Assembly: GCF_040371755.1 (NCBI RefSeq)
Contig: NZ_BAABWE010000004.1
Coordinates: forward strand, 1-64,000
DNA length: 64,000 nucleotides
Source: Bermanella sp040371755
GTDB taxonomy: Bacteria > Pseudomonadota > Gammaproteobacteria > Pseudomonadales > Oceanobacteraceae
Direction of reading: 5' to 3'
The notes beneath the pieces were generated by a model. The model was not told where the DNA came from. It searched no databases and worked only from the letters and a program-made list of their open reading frames with translations. Of the stretch, positions 16,230 through 25,953 are shown piece after piece. Each line of letters starts with the position of its first letter. The first letter of the stretch is position 1. Made by a program: the position numbers and the translations under genes.

Positions 16230-17116
16230 AAACTGGCCGCTTGAGTGATTAAATCCACTGCCTTTGGCCTAGGGAAACTGGCGCGCCAAGCAATGGCCAC
16301 AGTGCGTGAAGGTGCTGGTTTAATAAATGGGCGCGTTTCCAGTAAACCTGTGGCGTATGACCCCACACCAGTGGCACTTTTGGGTAAAACAGTGATACCC
16401 AGACCAGAGGCTACCATATGACGTAAAGTCTCAAGGGAGCTGCCCTCGGCCGATGATTTAAGTTTGGTATTTTGATTTTTGCCAAGGGCTGGACACATAT
16501 CCATTACTTGGTCACGGAAGCAGTGGCCTTCACCTAGTAACAATAAATCGCTATCGGGCAATTGATCTGGGCTGACCGTCTTTTTTTTCAGCCAGTCATG
16601 GTCTTTAGGTAATAGTACTTCAAATGGCTCGTCATACAGGGCTTTGGTTAGCACGTCTGGCTCGTTGAACGGCAATGCCACGATGATGATGTCTAACTCC
16701 CCCTCGCGTAGCTTTTGGCGTAAAACTTTGGTGTAGCTTTCTTCAATGTACAAAGGCATGTCAGGTGCCAGTTGTTGCACTTGTGGAATTAGGTGAGGAA
16801 ACAAATACGGCCCAATGGTGAAGATAGCGCCGATTTTAAGTGAGCCTTTCAATTGGTCTTTGCCTCCGGCGGCAATATCTTGCAAAGAGCGCACGTTCTC
16901 AAGCACTACTTGTGCTTGGTGTACCACCTGTTCACCAAGAGGGGTAATGGTTACCGCATTTTTAGAGCGTTCAAACAGGCTAATGCCTAATTCGCTTTCT
17001 AGCTTCTTTATTGCCACACTTAAGGTAGGTTGGCTCACAAAGCAGCGTTCGGCAGCGTGACCAAAATGGCGTTCTTGAGCGAGTGCGACAATGTACTTGA
17101 GTTCAGATAACGTCAT
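16214..17116 (-). CDS. oxyR: Peroxide-sensing LysR regulator OxyR
   Basis: Transcription factor activated by H2O2 through an intramolecular disulfide. The N-terminal LysR helix-turn-helix (RHFGHAAERCFVSQPTLSV) and the two redox cysteines in GEGHCFRDQVMDMCP (spacing C-x8-C as in E. coli C199/C208) identify OxyR. Length 300 aa is typical. It precedes recG with a 16-base overlap. No catalase gene is nearby. Confidence 0.95.
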   Translation of the reverse strand: MTLSELKYIVALAQERHFGHAAERCFVSQPTLSVAIKKLESELGISLFERSKNAVTITPLGEQVVHQAQVVLENVRSLQDIAAGGKDQLKGSLKIGAIFTIGPYLFPHLIPQVQQLAPDMPLYIEESYTKVLRQKLREGELDIIIVALPFNEPDVLTKALYDEPFEVLLPKDHDWLKKKTVSPDQLPDSDLLLLGEGHCFRDQVMDMCPALGKNQNTKLKSSAEGSSLETLRHMVASGLGITVLPKSATGVGSYATGLLETRPFIKPAPSRTVAIAWRASFPRPKAVDLITQAASLCRLF

Positions 17117-17211
17117 GATTTAGATTGCCTCATATATTCGCTATAGTGCACAAAGCGTTAGCTTAGCACTTTATATAGCATGATAGTTGCTTTCTATCAC
17201 AAGGAGTAGAT

Positions 17212-18069
17212 ATGGCACGAATTCTAATCGTAGGCAGTGGTGATATTGGTGGTGGTTTAGCCAAATCGTTAGCTATGAAAGGTCATACGGTATGGGGTAT
17301 GCGGCGAAGCGAACAGCCCATAGGAGATGGCATTACCACGTTAAGTGCGGATGTGTCAGAAATGGAAACCCTCATTGGACAAATCCCAAATGACTTAGAT
17401 TATGTTGTGTATTCCATTGCCAGTCCTGAGTTTTCAGAGGAAGGTTACGACACCTATTATGTGCAAGGGCTGGTGCATATTTTGGCTTTATTAAAACAAC
17501 AGCATATTCAGCCAAGCAAAGTAATTTTTGTTTCTAGTTCCAGTGTGTATCCACATCACGATGGCTCATGGGTGGATGAAACCATTACCCCTGAGCCGAC
17601 TGCTTTTGCAGGGCGTAAAATGTTAGAAGCCGAAACCAAGCTGGCGGGAAGTGGGTTTCCTCATGTGGTGGTGCGTTTTAGCGGCATTTATGGCCCTGGG
17701 CGCATTCGCTTAATTAATCAAGCCAAAGGTGGCAGTCATTGCGACCCAGAACCAGATTTATGGACCAACCGAATTCATCGTGATGACTGTATCGGCGTGC
17801 TTGAGTTTTTAATTGAGCAAGATATGGCCGGCAAGCCTCTTGATAATATTTATATAGCCACAGATCCAACCCCGTCCACCTTCTTTGAAATACTTGAATG
17901 GCTAAAAGATCGCATTGGTGATGTCGAGCCAGACCACGATGTACCCGAGGCCACTCGCCGTGGTAATAAGCGGTTATCATGTAAACGCTTACTGGATGCA
18001 GGTTATGTGTTTAAGTACCAAAATTATCAACAGGGTTACGAAGACATACTTACAGAAATGGGTTATTAG
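17212..18069 (+). CDS. NAD-dependent epimerase/dehydratase family protein (SDR)
   Basis: A 285-residue extended short-chain dehydrogenase. The nucleotide-binding start is ARILIVGSGDIGGGLAKSL, and the strand VIFVSSSSVYPHHDGSWVDE ends in the usual place of the catalytic residues. The YxxxK motif is altered (FAGRKMLEAE), as in atypical YeeZ-like SDRs. Substrate unknown. A good ribosome site (AAGGAG) precedes the ATG, and an intrinsic terminator follows. Confidence 0.8.
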   Translation: MARILIVGSGDIGGGLAKSLAMKGHTVWGMRRSEQPIGDGITTLSADVSEMETLIGQIPNDLDYVVYSIASPEFSEEGYDTYYVQGLVHILALLKQQHIQPSKVIFVSSSSVYPHHDGSWVDETITPEPTAFAGRKMLEAETKLAGSGFPHVVVRFSGIYGPGRIRLINQAKGGSHCDPEPDLWTNRIHRDDCIGVLEFLIEQDMAGKPLDNIYIATDPTPSTFFEILEWLKDRIGDVEPDHDVPEATRRGNKRLSCKRLLDAGYVFKYQNYQQGYEDILTEMGY

Positions 18070-18086
18070 TTATAAACAGACAATAA

Positions 18087-18109
18087 AAAGGCGTCCATTG
18101 GACGCCTTT
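18087..18109 (+). terminator. Intrinsic terminator
   Basis: GGCGTCC-ATT-GGACGCC with flanking AAA/TTT pairs. It ends the SDR gene on the plus strand and could also serve the convergent minus-strand gene. Confidence 0.8.
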
Positions 18110-18128
18110 CTTTATGAAGAGTATTTAA

Positions 18129-18461
18129 TTACTCGTCTTCGTATTCAATTTTACGACCGCTAACATTACAGCCTAAACATTTCAAAAAAGCTGCCTTTCC
18201 TGGTGTTAGTATTAAAACATCAGCAGCCTCTCCTGCATTACCACCCAATAGACTAAAGGGCAGGCTTGCTACCCATATAACACTGCCAATAAGGGTGGCA
18301 GCTATAGAAAGCGGGCGAACAATTATAAAATCTAAAACCATTTCAGTCCCTGATGGAGACTCTATAATCTCTTCGGCTTGACTGTGCATAGGAAGAGCAA
18401 CCATACAAATGGTGGTTAAAATAATAAAAAATTGCTGTATGCGGCTACGAAGTGTTTGCAT
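18129..18461 (-). CDS. Conserved exported hypothetical protein
   Basis: A 110-residue protein with a signal peptide ending in HSQA-EE, a hydrophobic segment (RPLSIAATLIGSVIWVASLPF), then LLGGNAGEAADVLILTPGKAAF and a C-terminal pair of cysteines (CLGC). This pattern recurs in small envelope proteins of Pseudomonas and relatives, but no function is known. It converges on the SDR gene across the terminator. Confidence 0.65.
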   Translation of the reverse strand: MQTLRSRIQQFFIILTTICMVALPMHSQAEEIIESPSGTEMVLDFIIVRPLSIAATLIGSVIWVASLPFSLLGGNAGEAADVLILTPGKAAFLKCLGCNVSGRKIEYEDE

Positions 18462-18541
18462 GGTTATGTGTCCTTGTACTGGAGCTTACTTATTATGATT
18501 TGTACTATATCAGTTTTTCTTAGCGTAAAGCGAGTACATCA

Positions 18542-19372
18542 TCACTTTTGGCACGGGCTGCAATAAAAAGTGCTGCGCTGACCTTGTGTGATTTGTTTAA
18601 TTGGATCGGCACAATTAGGACACGGCTCCCCCGTTCTACCATAAACATTTAACTTTTGTGCAAAGTAACCGGGTTTGCCATCGCTGCCTACGAAGTCTTT
18701 GAGGGTTGTGCCCCCCTGAGCAATGGCATGGGTTAGGACCTGCTTGATTTGTGCGGCAAGGGTTTCATATTTGGCCTTACTCAGCTTACCGGCGGCTTTT
18801 TTGGGGTTGATACCACTTAAAAACAAAGACTCACTGGCGTAGATATTCCCCACACCCACCACAATGCGCTGATCCATAATAAAGGTTTTGATGGCACTGG
18901 TGCGTTTGCGGCTTTTTTCAAATAAATAAGCGCCACTAAATTCGTCGCTTAGAGGTTCAGGCCCTAGGTGATCTAAAAAGGCGTTTTCTGGGTTGTTCGC
19001 ATCTTGCCAAAGGCAAGCCCCAAAGCGCCTAGGATCGGTAAAGCGCAGCATTAAATCTTTAGAAAACACTAAATCGAAATGCTCATGTTTCAATGGCTCA
19101 GGGGGTGTACCTTTAATTACACGTAACGAGCCAGACATACCCAAGTGAATAATCAAAGTACCTTTTAATTTACTGTTACCAATATCAACCAGCAAATATT
19201 TAGCGCGACGCCTAACCGCCAACACATTTTGGCCTTTCACTAACCAAGGTAAATCATCCGGAATAGGCCAACGCAACTTAGGCTGGCGCACCACTAGTTT
19301 AGATATGGATTGATCTTGGATGTGTGGCGCGATGCCACTGCGGGTGGTTTCGACTTCGGGTAATTCAGGCAT
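18542..19372 (-). CDS. mutM: Formamidopyrimidine-DNA glycosylase MutM
   Basis: Base-excision repair enzyme that removes 8-oxoguanine and FaPy lesions and cleaves at the abasic site. The start at 19372 yields MPELPEVETTRSG, in which Pro2 becomes the catalytic N-terminal proline and Glu3 is retained; an in-frame ATG five codons upstream would mask it. The H2TH region (VGVGNIYASESLFLSGI) and the C-terminal zinc finger (CPNC...CSPC) are present. Length 276 aa is normal. Confidence 0.96.
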   Translation of the reverse strand: MPELPEVETTRSGIAPHIQDQSISKLVVRQPKLRWPIPDDLPWLVKGQNVLAVRRRAKYLLVDIGNSKLKGTLIIHLGMSGSLRVIKGTPPEPLKHEHFDLVFSKDLMLRFTDPRRFGACLWQDANNPENAFLDHLGPEPLSDEFSGAYLFEKSRKRTSAIKTFIMDQRIVVGVGNIYASESLFLSGINPKKAAGKLSKAKYETLAAQIKQVLTHAIAQGGTTLKDFVGSDGKPGYFAQKLNVYGRTGEPCPNCADPIKQITQGQRSTFYCSPCQK

Positions 19373-19452
19373 ATTGATAAAGCCCATTACAAAAAAGAGC
19401 TACTATACCATAACTGTCATTGGTAGACGGTAGAGCAATACAGTCTAACTGG

Positions 19453-19656
19453 TTAGAGCAACCAATCGGCCAGTAATGCAAGCGGATGGTTTCCTAATAC
19501 CTTTGCTAGCATTTGCTCTGCAGGACTTATGGTGAGTTTTTGTATCTCCAGCTCAATGGGAGATACCTCAACAGGTAAGGGCTCAACCGAAGCAATAGTA
19601 CTTACGGTAATCAGCCCAAACACCAAACCCAATATGGTGAGTTTTAATTTCATCAT
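19453..19656 (-). CDS. Small exported hypothetical protein
   Basis: 67 residues, with a signal-like N-terminus (MMKLKLTILGLVFGLITVSTIA) and a short acidic mature part. An AAAGG ribosome site lies 5-6 bases upstream. No family recognised. It stands alone between mutM and a YdeI-like gene. Confidence 0.4.
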   Translation of the reverse strand: MMKLKLTILGLVFGLITVSTIASVEPLPVEVSPIELEIQKLTISPAEQMLAKVLGNHPLALLADWLL

Positions 19657-19812
19657 GCATACCTTTTCATATTTCGGGCTGATAATGGACTACTAACATG
19701 ACTAAACGGCGATGATTATGTGGCAAAGCGGTGACAGGCTTGTAAGTGACACTATTGTTTAGATAGAAATTGTTTTAACAAAAGGCCTGTTATGGTTGAG
19801 CCAAATAGAAAA

Positions 19813-20388
19813 CTACTTGGGTTTTTCTTCGCGGTTAAGGGCGTCCATGAATTTTTCAAATCGCTTGGTTCGGGTTTCTGCTTTTTTGGCACTGCTCAGA
19901 CCATGGGCAATTACATAGCGGTTTGATTTAGTGAGTGTTGTATAAAACTGTTTGGCTGTTAGGTTGTGCTCGAGGGCTGCGAGAAAATCTTCTGGTACAG
20001 TTAATTCACTTGCTACATAGGCGTTTTCCCAACGCCCGTCTTGTTGGGCGGCGTGAACGTGTACTAGCCCTGACTCGGTCATACGTTTTTGCTCAATCAA
20101 ACGTTCCACATGTTCTCGGTTTCTTTTTGACCAGCTACTGCGGGGCTTTCTTGGTGTGATGCGTTGTAGGTAGGCGTTAGCATCGAGTGATTTTTTAACG
20201 CCATCAATCCAGCCCCAGCATAATATTTCAACCACCACATCGTCCCAAGTCACGCTGGTTATACCTGAGTTTTTTTTGAATATCTTTACCCACAGTTCAC
20301 GCTCAACCGCATGATTTAACTTAAGCCACTGGCTTAGCTCTTTAGCCGTTTCAAAGCTCATGATTTTAGTTGAGTCTGGTTCTGGCAT
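19813..20388 (-). CDS. YdeI/OmpD-associated family protein
   Basis: A 191-residue soluble protein of the YdeI family. Signatures include SFETAKELSQWLKLNH, ELWVKIFKKNSG, the conserved CWGWIDGVKK segment, and RITPRKPRSSWSKRNREHVE, followed by a C-terminal helical domain with EDFLAALEHN and KRFEKFMDAL. Members have been linked to stress and peptide resistance in enterics, but the activity is unknown. The ATG at 20388 is used instead of a TTG at 20421. It lies two bases after the acyltransferase start region in the same direction. Confidence 0.75.
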   Translation of the reverse strand: MPEPDSTKIMSFETAKELSQWLKLNHAVERELWVKIFKKNSGITSVTWDDVVVEILCWGWIDGVKKSLDANAYLQRITPRKPRSSWSKRNREHVERLIEQKRMTESGLVHVHAAQQDGRWENAYVASELTVPEDFLAALEHNLTAKQFYTTLTKSNRYVIAHGLSSAKKAETRTKRFEKFMDALNREEKPK

Positions 20389-20422
20389 GGAATGAAAGGC
20401 TCTTTTTATGGTTTGGCTCAAT

Positions 20423-21583
20423 TTAATTAGAGAATAATGGTTTGCGTTTTCCGTTTAATAACCAGCCAATAGGCGACCAGCGAACCAAAAGCACATAACT
20501 TATTAGGCATATAAGCAGCGTACTAAAAGATGAAAACAGAAACTTATAGGCGGCACCACCTTCTTGATCAAGTAACCAAAATTGAATCATTAACAGGATT
20601 GGCACATGTACAATGTAAATCCAGTAGGATGCATCAGACATATATCGCATAAAGCCGTTATTTCCATTGAGTATTTTTTTAGCGACAACTAAACCCACTA
20701 CGGACATCAATGTTGCAACGTAAGCAATGCATAGAATTAGGGGGATGCGTATGTTCCAATCGGGTTGTATGAACTCAAAGGGAATGCGGTTGGGATCGAA
20801 ACTTATTGCTGGGAACATGTAAAGCATTGGTGCAGAAATGACTAGGGCAGTAATAAATAATATTGGCCATGAACGATCAAAATAATCCAGCAAGCGTGAT
20901 GATGAAAACAATATGTAGCCGTAGGCAAAGAACATTCCAAAGAATAAAATCCCCCAAATTTCCGGGGTAAAGGTTAATAAGCCGCGGATATGTATTACCG
21001 ACAAAGTCAAACCAGGGATTAGAAATAGTGGTAAAACCATAATTGCTAATAGTGGGTTCATTTCAACAATGGCGTTTTTAATTTTAGTTAGAGGCAATTG
21101 CCTAAATACCCAAGTTAATACATAGAATATCATCAGATAATATAAGAACCACAAGTGCATCAATGAAATTGTTCCTTCGGGCGCGCCCGGCATAGCCATT
21201 AATTCTAGAATCGCTGATTTATTTTCAATGTTTCCAATGGCCCAAAGAAAGGCTACGTAATAGGCTACCAGCAACAAAGGCCAAAAAATAACAAACGGCG
21301 AAAATACCCGAAGAAATCGATTCTTAAACATGCCTCCCATGCCGCGCCGTTGAATAAGCATTGCTGTAAAAAAGCCAGATACCACAAAAAATATCGGCAT
21401 ACGCCAGACATGTAGAAAATCAGAAAATAGTTCCAATGATAATGATTGTACGGTATCAGCAGAAAACCAAATTGAGCTCCATGATGCGTTATAGGCTAAT
21501 GCAGCATGGTAGAAAACACCGATAATCATTATTATTGCACGCAGATTATCCATGTAGTGCAGACGTTCATTTGTAGTCGTCAT
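20423..21583 (-). CDS. Acyltransferase 3 / MdoC-like membrane protein
   Basis: A 386-residue polytopic membrane protein with about ten hydrophobic segments. The start YMDNLRAIIMIIGVFYHAAL contains the conserved His of acyltransferase family 3, and WRMPIFFVVSGFFTAML matches the family's 'R-x-P-x-F-F-x-x-S-G-F' motif. Such proteins O-acylate glycans or lipids (OpgC-like succinylation is one possibility). Substrate unknown. An AAGGA site precedes the ATG. Confidence 0.8.
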   Translation of the reverse strand: MTTTNERLHYMDNLRAIIMIIGVFYHAALAYNASWSSIWFSADTVQSLSLELFSDFLHVWRMPIFFVVSGFFTAMLIQRRGMGGMFKNRFLRVFSPFVIFWPLLLVAYYVAFLWAIGNIENKSAILELMAMPGAPEGTISLMHLWFLYYLMIFYVLTWVFRQLPLTKIKNAIVEMNPLLAIMVLPLFLIPGLTLSVIHIRGLLTFTPEIWGILFFGMFFAYGYILFSSSRLLDYFDRSWPILFITALVISAPMLYMFPAISFDPNRIPFEFIQPDWNIRIPLILCIAYVATLMSVVGLVVAKKILNGNNGFMRYMSDASYWIYIVHVPILLMIQFWLLDQEGGAAYKFLFSSFSTLLICLISYVLLVRWSPIGWLLNGKRKPLFSN

Positions 21584-21860
21584 AATTGTAAATCCTTTTT
21601 ATGAAACTAACTCAACTGGTTTGTGTAACTTTAAAGAAAGTTAGAAATAAAAATAAGCTAAGTAACTTGTTTGATTTATTGTTCTATGAATAGTGAGAAG
21701 TACTATAAAAATCACTTCTAAATATTTGCGCAACGAAGATATCAGATTTATGAGAAGCGTACATGGAAATATTATACAGTTTGCTATGCACGTAAGAGGC
21801 TGTTTAAAGTTCTGGCACAAAAATACCACTTCAAAATAGTTTTTTCATAGAAACAAATAT

Positions 21861-22275
21861 CAATTACCTGATATTAGCTCGATGTACATTACATGCTGAC
21901 GGGTAGTTAAAGGGTTATTGAATTTCTTCATTTCCTCTTTAGCTAACTGTAAGCATAAAAAAACCGACATAAGCCGGTTCTTTTATTAAGCCTAATCTCA
22001 ATTACTTGATTTTAGCTTGATGTACATTACGTGCTGACGGGTAGTTAAAGGGTTGTTGAATTTCTTCATTTCCTCTTTAGCTAACTGCAAGCATAAAAAA
22101 ACCGACATAAGCCGGTTCTTTTATTAAGCTTAATCTCAATTACTTGATTTTAGCTCGATGTACATTACATGCTGACGGGTAGTTAAAGGGTAATTGAATT
22201 TCTTCATTTCCTCTTTAGCTAACTGCAAGTATAAAAAAACCGACTCAAGAGTCGGTTTTTTTAGAATTTAAAACT
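21861..22275 (-). repeat. Three tandem 138-bp copies of the rpmG tail plus terminator
   Basis: Units begin at 21861, 21999 and 22137, each exactly 138 bp. The real rpmG 3' end continues the same register at 22275. Each unit holds a degenerate copy of the last ~70 bp of rpmG (on the minus strand reading MKKF...TRQHVMY before it drifts out of frame). A fixed ~20-bp linker and a C/G stem followed by T-run (AACCG...CGGTT) come next. Units 2 and 3 are nearly identical and unit 1 slightly more diverged. The whole array lies downstream of rpmG, so transcripts that escape the first terminator run into further terminators. The remaining sequence from 21584 to 21860 shows no supported gene. Confidence 0.85.
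22233..22262 (-). terminator. Intrinsic terminator of rpmB-rpmG
   Basis: CCGACTC-AA-GAGTCGG (22240-22255) flanked by A7 and T7, strong on both strands. It is immediately downstream of rpmG on the minus strand. Confidence 0.85.
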
Positions 22276-22277
22276 AA

Positions 22278-22442
22278 TTACTTAATTTTAGCTTCTTTGT
22301 ACATTACGTGCTGACGGATCGTAGGATCGAATTTCTTCATTTCCAACTTGTCAGGCATGATGCGTTTGTTCTTAGTAGTGGTGTAGAAGTGACCAGTACC
22401 AGCAGAAGAAACCATACGGATTTTTTCACGAATTGCAGCCAT
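22278..22442 (-). CDS. rpmG: 50S ribosomal protein L33
   Basis: 54-residue ribosomal protein: starts MAAIREKIRMVSSAGTGHFY and continues with TTTKNKR, KKFDPTIRQHVMYKEAKIK. It has no cysteines, so it is the zinc-independent form. It lies 11 bases after rpmB, the standard pair. Its 3' end is the source of the downstream tandem repeats. Confidence 0.97.
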   Translation of the reverse strand: MAAIREKIRMVSSAGTGHFYTTTKNKRIMPDKLEMKKFDPTIRQHVMYKEAKIK

Positions 22443-22453
22443 GGTAAGACCCC

Positions 22454-22690
22454 TTAAACTTTTTCGCCACGAGCACGTAGTTCAGCTAGAACTGTGTCGA
22501 TGCCTTTTTTATCGATGATACGCATTGCTTTAGTAGTAATGCGTAATTTTACAAAACGGTTTTCGCTTTCAACCCAAAAACGGTGTGTTTGAAGGTTTGG
22601 AAGAAAACGACGCTTAGTTCTGTTCTTAGCGTGCGATACGTTGTTACCTGTTACAGGGCGTTTACCCGTAACCTGACAAACTTTAGCCAT
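22454..22690 (-). CDS. rpmB: 50S ribosomal protein L28
   Basis: 78-residue L28: MAKVCQVTGKRPVTGNNVSH start, NRTKRRFLPNLQ and ITTKAMRIIDKKG segments. First gene of the rpmB-rpmG operon. Confidence 0.97.
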   Translation of the reverse strand: MAKVCQVTGKRPVTGNNVSHAKNRTKRRFLPNLQTHRFWVESENRFVKLRITTKAMRIIDKKGIDTVLAELRARGEKV

Positions 22691-23020
22691 TGTTATGCCC
22701 CGATTTATCGAAAAATGCGACTATTAAAAAATTCGTTCGGGGCCAGTGTTTATGCGCCTTTTCAGCCACTCGGACTGTTCAAGCGGCTACCCCGTCTAAA
22801 AAGAGCTGCGTTTTATACCAAAAACCTTTACCAATAGCAAGGGAATTGGGTAAAAAGTGAACGTGGCTGATTACCAATAAAGGTGAAAATCATACCTGCC
22901 AAGAATACCTCTATACTCAATAGGTGGCGCAGCGAGCGCCATTATAACAGCCTATTTCCATGACGCTAATTGTCTTTTGTTATGAGGATGGTGAGAAGGG
23001 CGATATTTGAGTAGTTATGT

Positions 23021-25885
23021 ATGTCAGAACTGACAAAAGGTGCGAAAGGGTTTGATCGAGACCTTGCTATGGTCGTGGTGAAGCGCTTCTTAACCTATAA
23101 CCAGTATCGATTAGAACGTACCCAGCAGGCGTTAAGTGAGCGTCAGCGTGTACTGTTGGACGTAATTGGGCTTTTGTATCACGTGAACCATGAGAAACTG
23201 CCGGGTTTTGTGGGTGAGGATTGCCCGTGTGGTGTGGCGCGCTATACCCCAACAAAAGACACCCTTCGAGCTGCAGCAAGCATTACCACTGGCTTTCAAT
23301 ATAGTCAGCGCCGTCGTGGGCAACCATTCATAAAAAGTTTATTTATCATGGGCAGTTGTGGCTCGCTAGGTCACAGTGGTGGCAGTGATTTGGATATTTG
23401 GCTGTGTCATGAGCCAAGTCTGACGGGGCCTGAGCTGGCTGTATTGCAAAAGAAATCCACGGCTATTGAAAAATGGGCCGATAATATCGGCCTTGAAGTG
23501 CATTTCTTTTTGATGGATGCGCAAAAGTTTGTAAACGGTGAACGCAACGATCTAGACGGGGAAGACTGCGGCAGTGCTCAGCATCACTTGTTGTTAGATG
23601 AATTTTATCGCACCAGTATTTTGTTATGTGGCTGTTACCCCTTGTGGTGGCTGGTGCCTGTGGAGCACGAAGATAACTACGAGGATTTTGCCTATCGGCT
23701 GCAAGACCAAGGGTTTGTTAATAGGGACGAAGTGGTGGATTTTGGCGGTATAGGAAGCATACCTGCTGGTGAGTTTGTGGGGGCGGGCATGTGGCAATTA
23801 TATAAAGCCATTGGCAGCCCTTATAAATCTATCTTGAAGTTGTTTTTAACCGAAGCCTATGCCAATGGTTATCCGGAAGTGCGTGCACTCAGTTTGGATT
23901 TAAAAAACCGAATATTTAATGAGCAAACCGAGTTAGACAAGTTAGACCCTTATTTGCTGCTATACGATCGATTAGAAGCCTACTTGCTAACTCGGGATGA
24001 AATTTCACGCCTAGAGTTGGTACGCCGCTGTATCTATTTCAAAGCCAACATCCCCATGGGGCAATCTAATCGTCGCAAACATTGGAAACGTGACTTTTTA
24101 CGCCCAGTGATTAAAGAATGGGGCTGGCCGGACGGCTTGCTGCTGCACTTAGATAATCGCCCGCAGTGGCAGGTGCACACGGTAGACCAAGAGCGTAAAT
24201 CCTTGGTGAATGAATTAATCCACAGTTACAAATTCTTGTCCCAGTTTGGGCGTCAATATCAAAATGAAACCCTATTAACGGCCAAAGATATGACCTTGTT
24301 GGGACATAAACTTTATGCCACGTTTGATCGCAAACCCGGCAAAATTGACCTTATAAATCCGGGTATTAGTAAAGATATTCAAGAAGAAAAACTCAGCCTA
24401 CACCTTAACCGACAACATGTGCGCAGGCGTATTCCGCAAATGGCTTGGAGTTTGTTTACTGGCATTGCTCGTCTCGGTGGTGCGCAAAACCCCATTAAAA
24501 AGTCTGCCAGCTTGATCGAGCTATTGGCTTGGAGTCATGTGAATAAAGTAATGGCCAGAGGCACCAATGTGGTGATGTATCAAGGGCGTCAGCATGGACA
24601 AGATTACGAACTGAAAGAAATCATTAATAGCTTTTATCAAACCCCGTTAGTCGAAAGCATCGAAGCACACTTTGAAGAGCCTCCAGTTCCACGGCTCATT
24701 AGTTTGTATATCAATGTGTTTGTAGACCCCATGAGTCATTACACGCGCAAGGGAATTCATAAAATTTCTAATCGCACTGATTCATTGGGGTATAGCGCCC
24801 TTAAAGAAAATCTTGTGCTAACAATCGACCAGTTGGTGTACAACAGCTGGCGAGAGGTCTTGGTAACCCGCTACGAGGGGCAAAACGCACTCTTGAGGGT
24901 GATTGAGGATTATTTGATGTCATACCCTCCCACTAGCACACAAGCCCCTCCTGATGTTCATGTTCACTGCTTTTGTATTACTCGCCCTAAAGCCATTGCC
25001 GAGCGGGTGGAGCTGGTAATGAAAGAGGTCCAACGTTGTTTTTATGGGAGCAAGCTTAATGCCCGTCGTCGTTATGTGTTGCAGATAGGCAGTGAATACC
25101 ACCTGATTCAGTTCAATAATGGCCGCCCTGTTATTTATCACCATGAAAAGCCCGTTGCGTTATTTCGGCAATTATCCAAACCGCAGAAATATTACAGTCA
25201 AATTGTATTGGACAGTCACGCCCTAAAGGGCTCAGTGATGGATAAAATTTGCAGTAATTTAAAATCAGGTGTCCTTCAAGTGTATTACTTGCGCAAAGAG
25301 CAGAAGGCGCATATTTATGTGATTGATGAAAGGGGTTCGTTGATTCAATGGCGCACGCCCATATACAACGAAGCGGCGTTGATTAATCCGTTGAATCACT
25401 TTTTACGGCAAGTGGAATACAGGCAAAACCGCCATCGATACGGTGAAAACGAAACCGTGCAACAAAGAGATATTGAATACTTTGAAGTGGTATTGCCAAG
25501 TAAGCAAGAAGGGTTATCTTTAAGGCCTATTCGCCCCAAAGAAGGGCTGGGTCAAGGGCGCTACTTTGATGTCTTCGCACAGGTCGACTTTGATGCCAAT
25601 GACGAGCTGGGTTTTACCCTTCAATGTGACCAAGAAGATTTCAGTCAAATGGAGTATGGCGATCAAGTTTATAAAGCCTTGGTGCGGCATCTGGTGAAGT
25701 TACGTCAGCATCATAAGCCCTACCCTGTTTATATTACAGATATTGCCATTTCAGACCGCTTGCACCAACGCAACGGTAATCAGGTTCTGCAAACTTGCAG
25801 TTACCTTGATTACAAGTTTAAGCTTGAACAGCGTTTGAACAATGCCCTTGCTGAGTTGTACCCAGAAAATCCGCAGGATTCCTAG
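23021..25885 (+). CDS. cyaA: Class I adenylate cyclase
   Basis: Cytosolic enzyme that makes cAMP for CRP. The 954-residue length and the catalytic region MGSCGSLGHSGGSDLDIWLCH (nucleotidyltransferase GS...DxD) identify the enterobacterial-type class I cyclase; a long C-terminal regulatory half follows. It matters here because a perfect CRP-type site lies upstream of the cotH operon. Start 23021 is the first ATG of the frame. Confidence 0.95.
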   Translation: MSELTKGAKGFDRDLAMVVVKRFLTYNQYRLERTQQALSERQRVLLDVIGLLYHVNHEKLPGFVGEDCPCGVARYTPTKDTLRAAASITTGFQYSQRRRGQPFIKSLFIMGSCGSLGHSGGSDLDIWLCHEPSLTGPELAVLQKKSTAIEKWADNIGLEVHFFLMDAQKFVNGERNDLDGEDCGSAQHHLLLDEFYRTSILLCGCYPLWWLVPVEHEDNYEDFAYRLQDQGFVNRDEVVDFGGIGSIPAGEFVGAGMWQLYKAIGSPYKSILKLFLTEAYANGYPEVRALSLDLKNRIFNEQTELDKLDPYLLLYDRLEAYLLTRDEISRLELVRRCIYFKANIPMGQSNRRKHWKRDFLRPVIKEWGWPDGLLLHLDNRPQWQVHTVDQERKSLVNELIHSYKFLSQFGRQYQNETLLTAKDMTLLGHKLYATFDRKPGKIDLINPGISKDIQEEKLSLHLNRQHVRRRIPQMAWSLFTGIARLGGAQNPIKKSASLIELLAWSHVNKVMARGTNVVMYQGRQHGQDYELKEIINSFYQTPLVESIEAHFEEPPVPRLISLYINVFVDPMSHYTRKGIHKISNRTDSLGYSALKENLVLTIDQLVYNSWREVLVTRYEGQNALLRVIEDYLMSYPPTSTQAPPDVHVHCFCITRPKAIAERVELVMKEVQRCFYGSKLNARRRYVLQIGSEYHLIQFNNGRPVIYHHEKPVALFRQLSKPQKYYSQIVLDSHALKGSVMDKICSNLKSGVLQVYYLRKEQKAHIYVIDERGSLIQWRTPIYNEAALINPLNHFLRQVEYRQNRHRYGENETVQQRDIEYFEVVLPSKQEGLSLRPIRPKEGLGQGRYFDVFAQVDFDANDELGFTLQCDQEDFSQMEYGDQVYKALVRHLVKLRQHHKPYPVYITDIAISDRLHQRNGNQVLQTCSYLDYKFKLEQRLNNALAELYPENPQDS

Positions 25886-25953
25886 GCTGCGCCCTATTCA
25901 GAGTGAAGTTAAAGCCCTATAATCGACCCCTTTATTTTTAATGAGCCATCCAC

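Noticed and set aside
21641..21829. 62-codon minus-strand frame after the acyltransferase
   Set aside because: AT-rich, no ribosome site and no recognisable features.
22583..22837. Plus-strand frame opposite rpmB
   Set aside because: It is antisense to rpmB for half of its length and has no family signature.
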